Below, in pieces: positions 1 to 7,167 of a stretch of DNA of 14,736 nucleotides. The notes beneath the pieces were generated by a model that saw nothing but the letters and a program-made list of their open reading frames with translations, made no database searches and was not told the origin of the DNA. The stretch's first letter is position 1. Every line of letters begins with the position of its first letter. This DNA is from Chitinophagaceae bacterium UBA4407. Its GTDB lineage: Bacteria > Bacteroidota > Bacteroidia > Chitinophagales > Chitinophagaceae. The DNA lies in the NCBI GenBank assembly GCA_002390845.1, contig DGQT01000113.1:1-14736 (forward strand), written 5' to 3'. Made by a program: the position numbers and the translations under genes.

Positions 1-607
1 ATGCAGCCTGTGTGGTTTCTACAGATTTATCCTCCATCCAGTTACCAAGAAAAACCAATGTAATAATTGCAGCAGCAGATTCATAAAACATATACTGTTC
101 TGTCTGGCCAATAATGGTTCCATACAGGCTGTAACCAAAAGCTGCAATGGCACCTATGGCAATCAGTACATTCATATTGGGTATGCCTTTCAGTACACTG
201 TTAATTGCGCTGCGGCCAAAAAAATCCATACCAACAATAAATACCGGAATGGTTAATGCAAGTTGTACATAAGGGTTCATCAGTGCCATGATGTGTAAAC
301 CGGGAATCATCGTAATCAACATGGGTGCAGTAAAAACAATGCAGAATAAAAAGCGCTGTAAATGATTCTTAAATATTCTTTTTGGTTTGGCTTTATCACC
401 ACTTCCGTTTAATACATGATAGCCGAGGCTGTCAATACCTTTTTCAATTTCAGGCTTTGCTATATTGCCGTTTAAATCAAAGCTTACGTCGCCGCCAATA
501 AAATTTACTTTCACATTTTCAAGGCCTTTTGCCTCGAGATATTTATGAATAGAGAGTGCACAATTGGTACAACTCATGCCTTCAACTTTCCAGTTCACTT
601 TTTCCAT
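1..607 (-). CDS. Heavy-metal (copper-type) P1B ATPase, N-terminal part
   Basis: Reading leftward from the ATG at 607, the frame stays open to the window edge (about 202 residues), so only the N-terminal part is present. Residues 1-65 form one HMA metal-binding domain with the motif GMSCTNC at 10-16. Four hydrophobic segments follow (roughly 83-101, 112-130, 143-161, 172-190), with the family-typical stretch GIPNMNVLIAIGA between the second and third and FLGNWMED ending the fourth. This matches the start of copper-transporting P1B ATPases (CopA/CtpA type), inner-membrane pumps that move Cu(I) out of the cytoplasm using ATP. The actuator, phosphorylation and CPC segments lie outside the window, so metal specificity is inferred. 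The HMA-AraC regulator at 4703 could belong to the same response but is 4 kb away. Confidence 0.9.
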   Translation of the reverse strand, partial: MEKVNWKVEGMSCTNCALSIHKYLEAKGLENVKVNFIGGDVSFDLNGNIAKPEIEKGIDSLGYHVLNGSGDKAKPKRIFKNHLQRFLFCIVFTAPMLITMIPGLHIMALMNPYVQLALTIPVFIVGMDFFGRSAINSVLKGIPNMNVLIAIGAIAAFGYSLYGTIIGQTEQYMFYESAAAIITLVFLGNWMEDKSVETTQAA

Positions 608-654
608 AGAAATTATTTTTTTGAGCCGAACTACAAATCATTTTTCACCGTCTC

Positions 655-673
655 TTGCGTCGCACTCGTGTAC
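655..673 (+). repeat. Short dispersed repeat, copy a
   Basis: The sequence TTGCGTCGCACTCGTGTAC is one of four related copies in this window, the others being at 1011-1029, 2343-2363 and 7008-7027. It sits about 50 bases upstream of the P1B ATPase start. Function unknown. Confidence 0.55.
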
Positions 674-942
674 ATTCAGAACATTTTTCATCTGCTCACA
701 AATGCATAAAACATTAAATTATAAAATGAAATACAAAGTTACCGAAGCACCCCATACCCATTTTTTAAAAAGAATATTATCTTTTTAACATAGTTGCAAT
801 TACAACATCATTTCCGTGATTGGTAAGTATTTTTTTACGCGCTGTTGCAAACCGTTAGCCGCCTGCATTTGAAGCGCTGAATAGTACTAATGCTGTACAA
901 TTGCTCATAAACTATCGGTACACACAGGCAAATGAAGGATAA

Positions 943-971
943 CGGTCAGACGGCTCAAAGCCGTCTGACCG
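943..971. repeat. Perfect 13-bp inverted repeat (hairpin)
   Basis: CGGTCAGACGGCT (943-955) pairs perfectly with AGCCGTCTGACCG (959-971) across a 3-base loop. A shorter outer match (GGCAA at 927-931, TTGCC at 975-979) could extend it. No T-run follows on either strand, so it is not a classical intrinsic terminator. It could still end lipoprotein transcripts arriving from the right, or be a small palindromic repeat element. Confidence 0.75.
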
Positions 972-1010
972 ATGTTGCCATCTTCGCTTTGCCGGTTATT
1001 GTTCCTTCAG

Positions 1011-1029
1011 AGGAAGTGTGCGACGCAAC
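1011..1029 (-). repeat. Short dispersed repeat, copy b (diverged end)
   Basis: Read on the minus strand this is GTTGCGTCGCACACTTCCT. Its first 16 bases are identical to the copy at 7008, and the last bases diverge. Confidence 0.5.
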
Positions 1030-1258
1030 AAAAGCTTAATAATAATTCTAAAGCCGGGTACAAAAAAAGAGATAAAAAAAGGAGCTTATCTCATTAAAGT
1101 AACTGTACAATGTGATGTTTGTTTTTTCCTTCAGTATCGGTTAAAGAAATCATCCGGATACAGGTATCCGTTGATGATGCGGTTCCTTTATAAATTCTGT
1201 TCCAGCCACGGGTTACGTGGGAGTACATTCAAACATTTTTTACACTCACCCACCCCGG

Positions 1259-2128
1259 TTACTTATAAAAAAAAGTAGCAGTAGTAGTAAGGTTGCTGGT
1301 TGGGTCGTTGGATAGTGCAGTTGCCGGAAAGCCATTGCTGCCATACGTATAGCTAATGGTGATTACCTGTTCATCGGGGTTGCTTACATCTTTAAATTTA
1401 ATCAGTGTGGTATTGTTGCGTGTATCGGCAGGTTTGCCGCCACCGCTTATCAGAAAGGTTTGTTTCTGGTTCCCCAACGGGTTTATTTTATTATCGTACT
1501 CCATTGTAAAAGTAGATACAAGCTGCATAGTGCCCGATGCATTGTTGTAACCCGTAATGGTTGTTACATTTCCGGCGGCATCGTAAGCGTAATTGTATTT
1601 CGATTCCTGTATATCAATTACCGATGCACTGGTTTGGTAATCGTAACCTTCTGTTAACTGGTTATTGCTGTTGTAAGTAAATATTGTACTGTCGTTAACC
1701 TCAAACCCTGCTACCGATATTTTCTGCACGGTATAAGTGTAGTTAAAAGTAGTAGCATCGGGGTAATATACATCTGTAAAAATGGTATCTATTTCTATAC
1801 CGTTTTGCGGTGGCAGTTTTGCGGCGATGCGTGTAATGCGGCCAGCGGCATCCCTGTAGTACCTGCGGTAACTGCTAATGCCAAGCCCGCCCGAAGTACC
1901 GGTAGTATTCACGGTTTCCAGTTGTTTATTGGCATCGTAAGTGTAAATGGTTGTAGAGGTTTCGCCATTTTCAACACTTACAGATTTTATCAGCAGGCCG
2001 CCCGAAGTATTGCCCGGCAAACTGTCTGTGCTGCCGCCGCCTGGCGGAAGGTCGCCCCACGAAATCTCTTTCTGGCACGAGGTTAAAAACAAACAGGTGA
2101 GCATCAGGTAAAGGGAGAATATTTTCAT
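1259..2128 (-). CDS. Lipoprotein with YD-like repeats, function unknown
   Basis: The 289-residue product starts with a lipoprotein signal peptide. The hydrophobic stretch 4-17 ends in the lipobox LTSC, with Cys18 as the acylated residue, followed by QKEISW, a start common in Chitinophagaceae lipoproteins. A Gly/Ser/Pro-rich linker (about 25-45) leads into a beta-rich region with repeated tyrosine motifs resembling degenerate YD/RHS repeats (YTYDANKQLE, YYRDAAGRIT, FTYNSNNQLT, YAYDAAGNVT). This makes it a cell-envelope protein; similar small YD-like lipoproteins are common in Bacteroidota and have no established function. The ATG at 2128 is chosen because it directly precedes the signal peptide. 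It may share a divergent control region with the kinase at 2493. Confidence 0.85.
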   Translation of the reverse strand: MKIFSLYLMLTCLFLTSCQKEISWGDLPPGGGSTDSLPGNTSGGLLIKSVSVENGETSTTIYTYDANKQLETVNTTGTSGGLGISSYRRYYRDAAGRITRIAAKLPPQNGIEIDTIFTDVYYPDATTFNYTYTVQKISVAGFEVNDSTIFTYNSNNQLTEGYDYQTSASVIDIQESKYNYAYDAAGNVTTITGYNNASGTMQLVSTFTMEYDNKINPLGNQKQTFLISGGGKPADTRNNTTLIKFKDVSNPDEQVITISYTYGSNGFPATALSNDPTSNLTTTATFFYK

Positions 2129-2342
2129 AGCGCTTATTTATGTAAATAAACTGAAATATTTTTTAAAGACAAAATACGACTGCATTACAGAATACAAAAA
2201 ACCACATAACGCCGTCTGAAACTACTCAGAATTTTTTTTGTAATTTTAAAAAAAGTGGAGATTTAAAAAGAGATAACACGCCAGTGACGGTGTTGTAACC
2301 GTAAACTTTCCCTGCGGTAAAAGCTCCATAAAGTATCCGAAC

Positions 2343-2363
2343 GTACAAGTGAGTGACACAACG
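2343..2363 (-). repeat. Short dispersed repeat, copy c
   Basis: Read on the minus strand this contains GTTGTGTCACTCACTTGTAC, which differs from the copy at 7008 (GTTGCGTCGCACACTTGTAC) at three positions. Confidence 0.5.
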
Positions 2364-2467
2364 ATGTTGAATGTATAACCTTATGCCGGGTAAATTATGG
2401 GTAAACAATTCTACACCTGTAACCTGCATGGAATGTAGTTTTAACGATGGCCCGCTTACAGAACAGG

Positions 2468-2475
2468 TATCTTTG
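2468..2475 (+). promoter_or_regulatory. Candidate Bacteroidota -7 promoter element
   Basis: TATCTTTG fits the Bacteroidota sigma-A -7 consensus TAnnTTTG and ends 17 bases before the kinase ATG at 2493. I see no convincing -33 TTTG box at the usual spacing, so this is a weak call. Confidence 0.35.
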
Positions 2476-2492
2476 TTAATTCAAAAAACAGC

Positions 2493-3569
2493 ATGCCTGA
2501 AACTAACCTGCAAATACAAGACCTGATTGAGCACAACGATGAACTGGAAAATTATTTCAGGAACACCATTATACCGCAATTATATGTTGATGGCAATTTG
2601 AAATTGCAAAAATTCACACCGCCGGCAATGAAACAGTTTAGTTTATCGGCGAGTGATGTGGGCAGATCGATTTATGAGATTAGAGAAAACTTCCGGCACC
2701 ATACAATTATTGAAAACATTCTGCAGGTAATAAAGAGCAATGAAATTCTTGAAAAAGAGATTCAAACCACCGACCTGAGATGGTACCAGATGAATATTAT
2801 TCCTTATGTAAAAATCAGGGATCGGACAACCAACGGTGTAATAATCACTTTTGTTGAAATTACCGCACGTATAAGGGATTTAAAAGAGCAGGAGGCACTG
2901 GTAACAGATCATGAAATTTTACTGGATACGATTTCGCATGATATAAAAAACCCGCTTGCCAACCTGGTAATGGCGATAGATCTGTTTAAAAAAGTTACCC
3001 CGGATGATGAGCACGAATTTCAGTCTCTCTTAAAAATTGTTGACAATGCCCTGACGAAAATGCATAAGATTATTACCGAACTTACCGAGGTTAGAAAAAA
3101 GGAATATAAATATGAATCTGAAGAATCGGTATTGAGTTTTGAACATATTCTGGAAGATGTTCGCCTTACGCTGAATGATAATATTATTGAATCGGGGGCG
3201 CGGATAAAAACTGACCTTCAGGTTGCTGCAATTAATTTTTCGAAAAGAAAATTAAGAAGCATTGTTTATAACCTTGTTAACAATGCAATTAAATACAGGT
3301 TGCCTGACCGTAAACCTGAAATTTTTATAAAAACAGCCACGGATAATGACTTTACAGTGCTTTCGGTAAAAGACAATGGTATGGGCATTGAAGCAGATCA
3401 ATACGATGCAATATTTTCCAAGTACCACCGGTTAGAAAACGAAACTGAGGGATCCGGCATAGGGCTGTACCTTGTAAAAGAAATCGTAAACAGTTCGGGC
3501 GGAAAGATTGTGTTGGAAAGCGAAACCGGTAAGGGAACTGAATTTAAAATTTATTTAAAAACTCAATAA
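2493..3569 (+). CDS. Soluble PAS-domain sensor histidine kinase
   Basis: The 358-residue product has no signal peptide or membrane segment, so it should sense in the cytoplasm. A short helical leader (1-22) precedes a PAS domain (about 24-125) whose motifs LQKFTPPAMKQF and RWYQMNIIPY match the PAS type found in CheB/CheR hybrid methyltransferases. A linker helix leads to the HisKA H-box TISHDIKNPL, with the likely phosphorylated His149. The ATPase domain has an N-box (NNAIKY, N263/N264), a G1 box (DNGMGIE from 294) and a G2 box (GSGIGLYL, 320-327). All elements needed for autophosphorylation are present. There is no receiver domain and no response regulator gene next to it, so the partner is unknown. 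It may be a kinase module detached from a CheB/CheR hybrid. Confidence 0.9.
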   Translation: MPETNLQIQDLIEHNDELENYFRNTIIPQLYVDGNLKLQKFTPPAMKQFSLSASDVGRSIYEIRENFRHHTIIENILQVIKSNEILEKEIQTTDLRWYQMNIIPYVKIRDRTTNGVIITFVEITARIRDLKEQEALVTDHEILLDTISHDIKNPLANLVMAIDLFKKVTPDDEHEFQSLLKIVDNALTKMHKIITELTEVRKKEYKYESEESVLSFEHILEDVRLTLNDNIIESGARIKTDLQVAAINFSKRKLRSIVYNLVNNAIKYRLPDRKPEIFIKTATDNDFTVLSVKDNGMGIEADQYDAIFSKYHRLENETEGSGIGLYLVKEIVNSSGGKIVLESETGKGTEFKIYLKTQ

Positions 3570-3604
3570 CCTTACCGGGTTCCGTATTACTTAAAATCAA
3601 TTCT

Positions 3605-3625
3605 GCAGTTCTCAGAACTGCTTTT
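3605..3625 (+). terminator. Candidate intrinsic terminator after the kinase
   Basis: GCAGTTC (3605-3611) pairs perfectly with GAACTGC (3615-3621) across a 3-base loop and is followed by TTTT, about 35 bases after the kinase stop. The short U-tract makes it modest. The loop overlaps the stop codon of the convergent gene at 3612, so the two genes end back to back. Confidence 0.5.
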
Positions 3626-3794
3626 GAAAATACTTATGCAGCGCCTGTATTGAGGGGCCTACAATGGCAGCGGCTTCAATAAGCTTATCGCTGTGAACAT
3701 TGAAATAATCTGACCAATAATCTACGTTAGCGCAATCGTTTATATCCATAATACCAGATTCTGTAACTGCATTTTTAAGCACTGTGTTTCCCAT
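3612..3794 (-). CDS. Small DUF3606-type protein
   Basis: This 60-residue product carries the pattern of the DUF3606 family: an Ile-Asn/Asp start (DINDCANVDYW), then YWSDYFNVHSDKLIEAA and a closing VGPSIQALHKYF, the usual I-[DN]-x...YW-x(3)-F-V...L-x-A-x-x-x-VG-x-x-x-x-x-V layout. Members are about 55-70 residues, so the length is complete. No biochemical function is established for the family. It begins 21 bases after the stop of the secreted coiled-coil gene upstream on the same strand, so the two are probably cotranscribed. The start is the only ATG giving a full-length family member. Confidence 0.75.
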   Translation of the reverse strand: MGNTVLKNAVTESGIMDINDCANVDYWSDYFNVHSDKLIEAAAIVGPSIQALHKYFQKQF

Positions 3795-3815
3795 GTATAT
3801 TCTTTGTTTAACCTG

Positions 3816-4487
3816 CTATCCTTTCCTTTTTAATTTTAAAGCTTCAAGTATCTTTTTTTGATTTTCTATTTGTTGTTGCTGGCTTTTCTGTGCAGTCTGG
3901 TTTTTAAGCAGGTCTTCCTGGTATTTTCTTATTTTATCAGCAAGGTCTTTCTCATCGTTCTGAAGTTTTATATATTTATCCTGCTGCTCTTTTATATTGT
4001 TTTCCTGTGTTGAAATGTCTTGCTCAAGGCTGTAAGCAGTTGTTTTTTCAACAAAGCTGTTAAGAAATATTACAGAACTATTCCATAGCATGGTATCGTT
4101 ATCGGGTGAGGCAAAATTTTCATTTCCTTTACTAACCAGCAGATAAAGCGTGCTGCTGTTTTTCTCACGTTTGTTTTTTTGAACCACTTTAAAATACATA
4201 TCCAGCTTAAGATCACTGAGTGATGGCAGCGAAACATTATTAAACACATAAAATCCATCGAGCTTATTTTTCTTCCAGAAAAGATGACCTTGTGTTTCAG
4301 GATCATAGCCTGTTTGCTTCAGCTTTTGCAAAATAGTACCTTCTGCATCTTCTGTATTATTGGGTAATTCCAATACCAGCGCCGGTTGCATTTTATCGTT
4401 GTATTGAATAGTTGTATACGAGGATTGCGCTCGTGCCGACATTATACTTATAGCAAGTACAATAGCAAGCATATATTGCTTTTTCAT
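3816..4487 (-). CDS. Secreted protein with C-terminal coiled coil, unknown function
   Basis: The 223-residue product starts with a signal peptide (MKKQYMLAIV... with a likely cut after ARA, before QSS at about 21). A mixed alpha/beta region follows to about residue 150. The last 70 residues are rich in Gln, Lys, Glu and Leu in heptad-like order (QDISTQENNIKEQQDKY... to the end), indicating a coiled coil that probably oligomerises in the periplasm or at the cell surface. I recognise no catalytic motif and cannot name a family. It is upstream gene in a probable operon with the DUF3606 gene (21-base gap) and is divergent from the HMA-AraC regulator at 4703 across about 215 bases. Confidence 0.8.
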   Translation of the reverse strand: MKKQYMLAIVLAISIMSARAQSSYTTIQYNDKMQPALVLELPNNTEDAEGTILQKLKQTGYDPETQGHLFWKKNKLDGFYVFNNVSLPSLSDLKLDMYFKVVQKNKREKNSSTLYLLVSKGNENFASPDNDTMLWNSSVIFLNSFVEKTTAYSLEQDISTQENNIKEQQDKYIKLQNDEKDLADKIRKYQEDLLKNQTAQKSQQQQIENQKKILEALKLKRKG

Positions 4488-4702
4488 TTTTTTATTTAAA
4501 AACGGTGGTAATAAACAGTGGGGTGTATAGTGGGGATATTAATACCGTGAATGATGTAATGTACACTTATTATTCCTTACAGCCGTGTTTAATTTAAAGT
4601 GCTGTTCATCATTACAGAAGATCAGAACATTTTAACGGTATGTTATTTGACTACACCTGTATGACAGAAATATTTGGCTGGTTAATTTGAAAATAGTATT
4701 AC

Positions 4703-5263
4703 TTGAAGTTATATATTAAAAACATGGTATGCCTGCGTTGTAAAATGCTGGTAAAAGATGAATTATTAAAATTGGGCCTGGAAGCTGTAAGCATTGAATT
4801 AGGAGAGGTAGAACTAAAGGAAAACAATCTTAACGGATTGCATGAGCAGGTAAAAGATGCTTTGCAAAAATGGGGACTTGAGTTAATTGATAATAAAAAA
4901 AGTGTACTGACTGAAAAAATAAAAAGTACTATTATCGAATATGTGCATTATACAGATGACAGGTTGCAGGTTAATTTTTCTGATTACTTAAGTAAGAAAC
5001 TAAATTATGAATACAATTACCTCTCTAACTTATTTTCTGAAGTAATGGATATTACCATAGAACAATTTGTTATTAACCATAAAATAGAACGCGTAAAGGA
5101 ATTACTTATTTATGATGAACTCAACCTTACTGAAATTTCATGGAAGCTTCATTACAGCAGTGTAGCACACCTGTCGGCCCAGTTTAAAAAAGTTACCGGT
5201 TTAACGCCATCGCATTTTAAAATGCTCAGTCAAAAAGGAAGGGCCACCCTTGAAAATCTTTAA
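4703..5263 (+). CDS. HMA-AraC family transcriptional regulator (TTG start)
   Basis: The 186-residue product joins an N-terminal HMA-like metal-binding fold (1-65) carrying CxxC (MVCLRC, Cys10 and Cys13) to a C-terminal AraC-type helix-turn-helix pair (about 85-180, with EISWKLHYSSVAHLSAQFKK and TGLTPSHFK). This architecture is widespread in Bacteroidota and is often found near copper or heavy-metal genes. Metal sensing by the CxxC is an inference. The TTG at 4703 is chosen as start because an in-frame stop (TAG, 4694-4696) lies just upstream and the next ATG (4724) would remove the first beta strand (MKLYIKN) of the HMA fold. The gene stands alone, between the divergent coiled-coil gene and the DUF3494 gene. 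Confidence 0.88.
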   Translation: MKLYIKNMVCLRCKMLVKDELLKLGLEAVSIELGEVELKENNLNGLHEQVKDALQKWGLELIDNKKSVLTEKIKSTIIEYVHYTDDRLQVNFSDYLSKKLNYEYNYLSNLFSEVMDITIEQFVINHKIERVKELLIYDELNLTEISWKLHYSSVAHLSAQFKKVTGLTPSHFKMLSQKGRATLENL

Positions 5264-5359
5264 ATTATATAACTTATTCTAGAAATTTTATAACATCATT
5301 TTTTTGGGGATCATCCATCTTTGATGTAGTAAAAATTCCTTCACACTAAAATCCTTAAA

Positions 5360-6805
5360 ATGAAAAAGAAATTACTCACAGTAGTTGCCTCAATTATTAT
5401 TTTCTTAATCCCCGTTATCACATTTGCCCAGGCTCCTGATTTAGGAACTGCATCTACTTTTGCAGTATTTACCGGTGCAGGAGCATTTGATAATGTTGGT
5501 GCATCGCATATCACAGGCGATATTGGAACCAATGTTGGCGCTTTTGCAGGATTTCCTCCGGGAAACGTAATCGGTCAAATACAGGTAGCAAACAGTGCTT
5601 CGGCACAGGCTGCAACTGATGTGGATGTTGCTTACAGTTACCTGAGCGAAAAGACCTGTGGTATTGTTATTGGCACAACTTTAGGAAGCGGCCAGATTCT
5701 AACACCCAATGTTTACTGTCTTGGAGCAGCTTCCACATTAAACGGCGATTTGATTTTAGATGGCCAGGGTAATTCAAACGCCTTATTCATTTTTAAAATT
5801 GACGGTGCTTTATCAACCAGTACATTCTCTAACATCGTTCTTATTAATGGCGCTACTTTATGCAATGTATTCTGGCAGATCAACGGGCAGTTTACATTAG
5901 GCGACAGCTCAGTTTTCAGGGGTACTTTACTGGTAAACGGAGCGATCAGTTTACTGGAAGCTTCCTCGCTTTACGGCCGCGGACTTTCACGGGTCGGTAA
6001 AATTGCATTGCACAACAACATCGTTGATGTTGCAGGAAATTGTGCCGTGGCTTGTGCGTTGGAATTAAAACTTTCTGTAACCAATCCTCTTTGCAACAAT
6101 GGCACAGATGGTAAAATCAGTACTACAGTATCTGGCGGTTCCGGCCGTTATAGTTATGTGTGGTCAAACGGCAGTACAGCAAGTTCTTTAGAAAATGTTG
6201 GTAAGGGAGGTTATTCAGTTCGCGTTACAGATAGCGCTACCGGTTGCACTGTTGAAGGACGCGCAAAAATACAACCACCTGCAAAACTAAAAGTATCTGC
6301 AGTGGTAACACCTATTTCTAACAACGAAACCTGCGATGCAACAGTACAACTTACCGCTACGGGTGGTACGGCTCCTTACACTTATACCTGGGGCGATGGT
6401 TATATAGGTGCATACCGCGATAATTTATGCATGGCGGCATACAATGTTATTGTTACAGATGCTCACGGATGCCAGACCACGGTAAGGGGCGTTATCCATT
6501 GTTTAGACCGCAATATTGCGATAAGCAATTCAACTGAATCAAACATAAATGCAGCTGTTCATGTAACTGCATCACCCAATCCTTCAAAGGGCCAGGTTAA
6601 CGTATCGGTTACTGCATTAAAAGAAGAAGTGGCTTCCATTATGCTTTCAGACGCATCGGGCAAACTAATGTTTACTGATAAAATAAATCTTAAGGCAGGC
6701 AGCAATTTTAAAATGTATAACTGGAGTTCATTGGCGCATGGCATGTATTTTTTACATATAAAAACAAGTACCCGTAACGAAGTGGTGAAAGTAATATTGA
6801 ATTAA
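5360..6805 (+). CDS. DUF3494 ice-binding-like protein with SprB repeats and type IX sorting domain
   Basis: The 481-residue product has a signal peptide (1-23, cut near FA-QAP). Residues 25-228 match the DUF3494 ice-binding fold: STFAVFTGAGAF, HITGDIGTNVG, GFPPGNV, then CGIVIGTTLGSGQILTPNVY and a regular beta-solenoid with NALFIFKIDGAL and CNVFWQINGQFTLG. Two SprB-like beta-sandwich repeats follow (about 234-306 and 310-380), each with SGGSGRYSYVWSNG- or ATGGTAPYTYTWGDG-like cores and paired cysteines. The C-terminus (403-481) is a type IX sorting domain, starting TASPNPSKGQ and ending GMYFLHIKTS...VVKVILN. The protein should cross the outer membrane by T9SS and be attached or released. DUF3494 proteins include true ice-binding proteins but many members are untested, so adhesion is an alternative. 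Confidence 0.92.
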   Translation: MKKKLLTVVASIIIFLIPVITFAQAPDLGTASTFAVFTGAGAFDNVGASHITGDIGTNVGAFAGFPPGNVIGQIQVANSASAQAATDVDVAYSYLSEKTCGIVIGTTLGSGQILTPNVYCLGAASTLNGDLILDGQGNSNALFIFKIDGALSTSTFSNIVLINGATLCNVFWQINGQFTLGDSSVFRGTLLVNGAISLLEASSLYGRGLSRVGKIALHNNIVDVAGNCAVACALELKLSVTNPLCNNGTDGKISTTVSGGSGRYSYVWSNGSTASSLENVGKGGYSVRVTDSATGCTVEGRAKIQPPAKLKVSAVVTPISNNETCDATVQLTATGGTAPYTYTWGDGYIGAYRDNLCMAAYNVIVTDAHGCQTTVRGVIHCLDRNIAISNSTESNINAAVHVTASPNPSKGQVNVSVTALKEEVASIMLSDASGKLMFTDKINLKAGSNFKMYNWSSLAHGMYFLHIKTSTRNEVVKVILN

Positions 6806-6821
6806 AAAAAGAGCCTTTAAT

Positions 6822-6858
6822 AAAAAAGCTGATTCAAAAAAAGGATCAGCTTTTTTTT
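6822..6858 (+). terminator. Intrinsic terminator of the DUF3494 gene
   Basis: AAAAAAGCTGATTC (6822-6835) pairs with GGATCAGCTTTTTT (6843-6856), 14 pairs including one G-T, across a 7-A loop, and ends in eight T. It starts 17 bases after the stop codon. Because the stem begins with an A-run, it could also stop transcripts coming from the minus strand (the serine hydrolase side). Confidence 0.88.
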
Positions 6859-7007
6859 ATTACCTGTTTGTATTGCCGCTAATAAAATTGCAGCCACAAA
6901 CATGGCAAAGTTGTGAAACGCGATAAACGATCAGCCTGCTTAATGAGGGCAACATTTAATACATAAATTTTATTATTAGCCCAACTGCATTATTACTATT
7001 AAGCCCT

Positions 7008-7027
7008 GTTGCGTCGCACACTTGTAC
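7008..7027 (+). repeat. Short dispersed repeat, copy d
   Basis: GTTGCGTCGCACACTTGTAC, used here as the reference copy of the four-member family. It directly adjoins repeat element B1 at the edge of the cassette-like region. Confidence 0.55.
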
Positions 7028-7032
7028 GGTTG

Positions 7033-7117
7033 GATTATATATTGAGCTTTTACCGAAGCGTAGATTTAAAAGAAGAACGAAGCGAATGCTGTTGGTCAGC
7101 GAGCAACAACGGCACAA
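7033..7117. repeat. B-family repeat element, copy 1
   Basis: About 85 bases nearly identical to 9112-9195, including ATTATATATTGAGCTTTTAC and TAGATTTAAAAGAAGAAC. It ends in a hairpin-forming segment (GCTGTTGGTCAGCGAGCAAC, imperfect here) and GGCACAA. It lies just downstream of the serine hydrolase gene, at the end of the cassette-like array. Confidence 0.8.
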
Positions 7118-7160
7118 AAAGCAAAGCTAAAATGAGTAATGCTGATTGAACTTTTGTCAT
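7050..7160 (-). other. 36-codon frame resembling a signal peptide, probably a remnant
   Basis: An ATG at 7160, only 7 bases after the serine hydrolase stop, opens a short frame beginning MTKVQSALLILALLFVPLLL, a good signal-peptide-like start that shares MTK and a leucine-rich stretch with the serine hydrolase leader (MTKFALLLLTLF). It runs into repeat B1 and stops there. It could be the remaining 5' end of a deleted gene, a small peptide gene, or chance. I favour remnant or chance. Confidence 0.3.
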
Positions 7161-7167
7161 TGCGTAG

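Larger units (their letters stand above)
608..1258. other. Gene-free spacer with short repeats and a hairpin
   Basis: This 651-base spacer lies between the start of the P1B ATPase and the 3' end of the lipoprotein gene. It holds two copies of a short dispersed repeat (655-673 and 1011-1029) and a 13-bp perfect hairpin (943-971). The open frames at 564-788 (TTG start) and 1018-1278 (GTG start) have no recognisable motif and unconvincing composition, and I do not call them genes. I found no clear TAnnTTTG promoter. Confidence 0.6.
2129..2492. other. Divergent intergenic region
   Basis: This 364-base spacer lies between the divergent lipoprotein and kinase genes, so it should hold both promoters. 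It contains copy c of the dispersed repeat (2343-2363) and a candidate Bacteroidota -7 element at 2468-2475. A 67-codon minus-strand frame (2226-2429) has no recognisable features and I do not call it a gene. Confidence 0.55.
6806..7167. other. Boundary spacer between core-like genes and the cassette-like region
   Basis: This spacer of about 360 bases holds the terminator of the DUF3494 gene (6822-6858), then about 140 bases with nothing recognisable, then repeat copy d (7008-7027), repeat element B1 (7033-7117) and a 36-codon minus-strand frame (7050-7160). It marks the left edge of the region in which repeats separate the genes. Confidence 0.6.

Noticed and set aside
564..788. 74-codon plus-strand frame
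   Set aside because: It overlaps the start of the P1B ATPase on the other strand, begins with TTG and shows no motif.
1018..1278. 86-codon plus-strand frame beginning MRRNKSL
   Set aside because: It starts inside a dispersed repeat, overlaps the lipoprotein 3' end, and has no recognisable fold or motif.
2226..2429. 67-codon minus-strand frame in the divergent spacer
   Set aside because: No motif, covers a dispersed repeat and the probable promoter region.
5303..5323. TTTG and CATCTTTG as promoter of the DUF3494 gene
   Set aside because: The spacing is only 9 bases and the second box lacks the TA of the Bacteroidota consensus.
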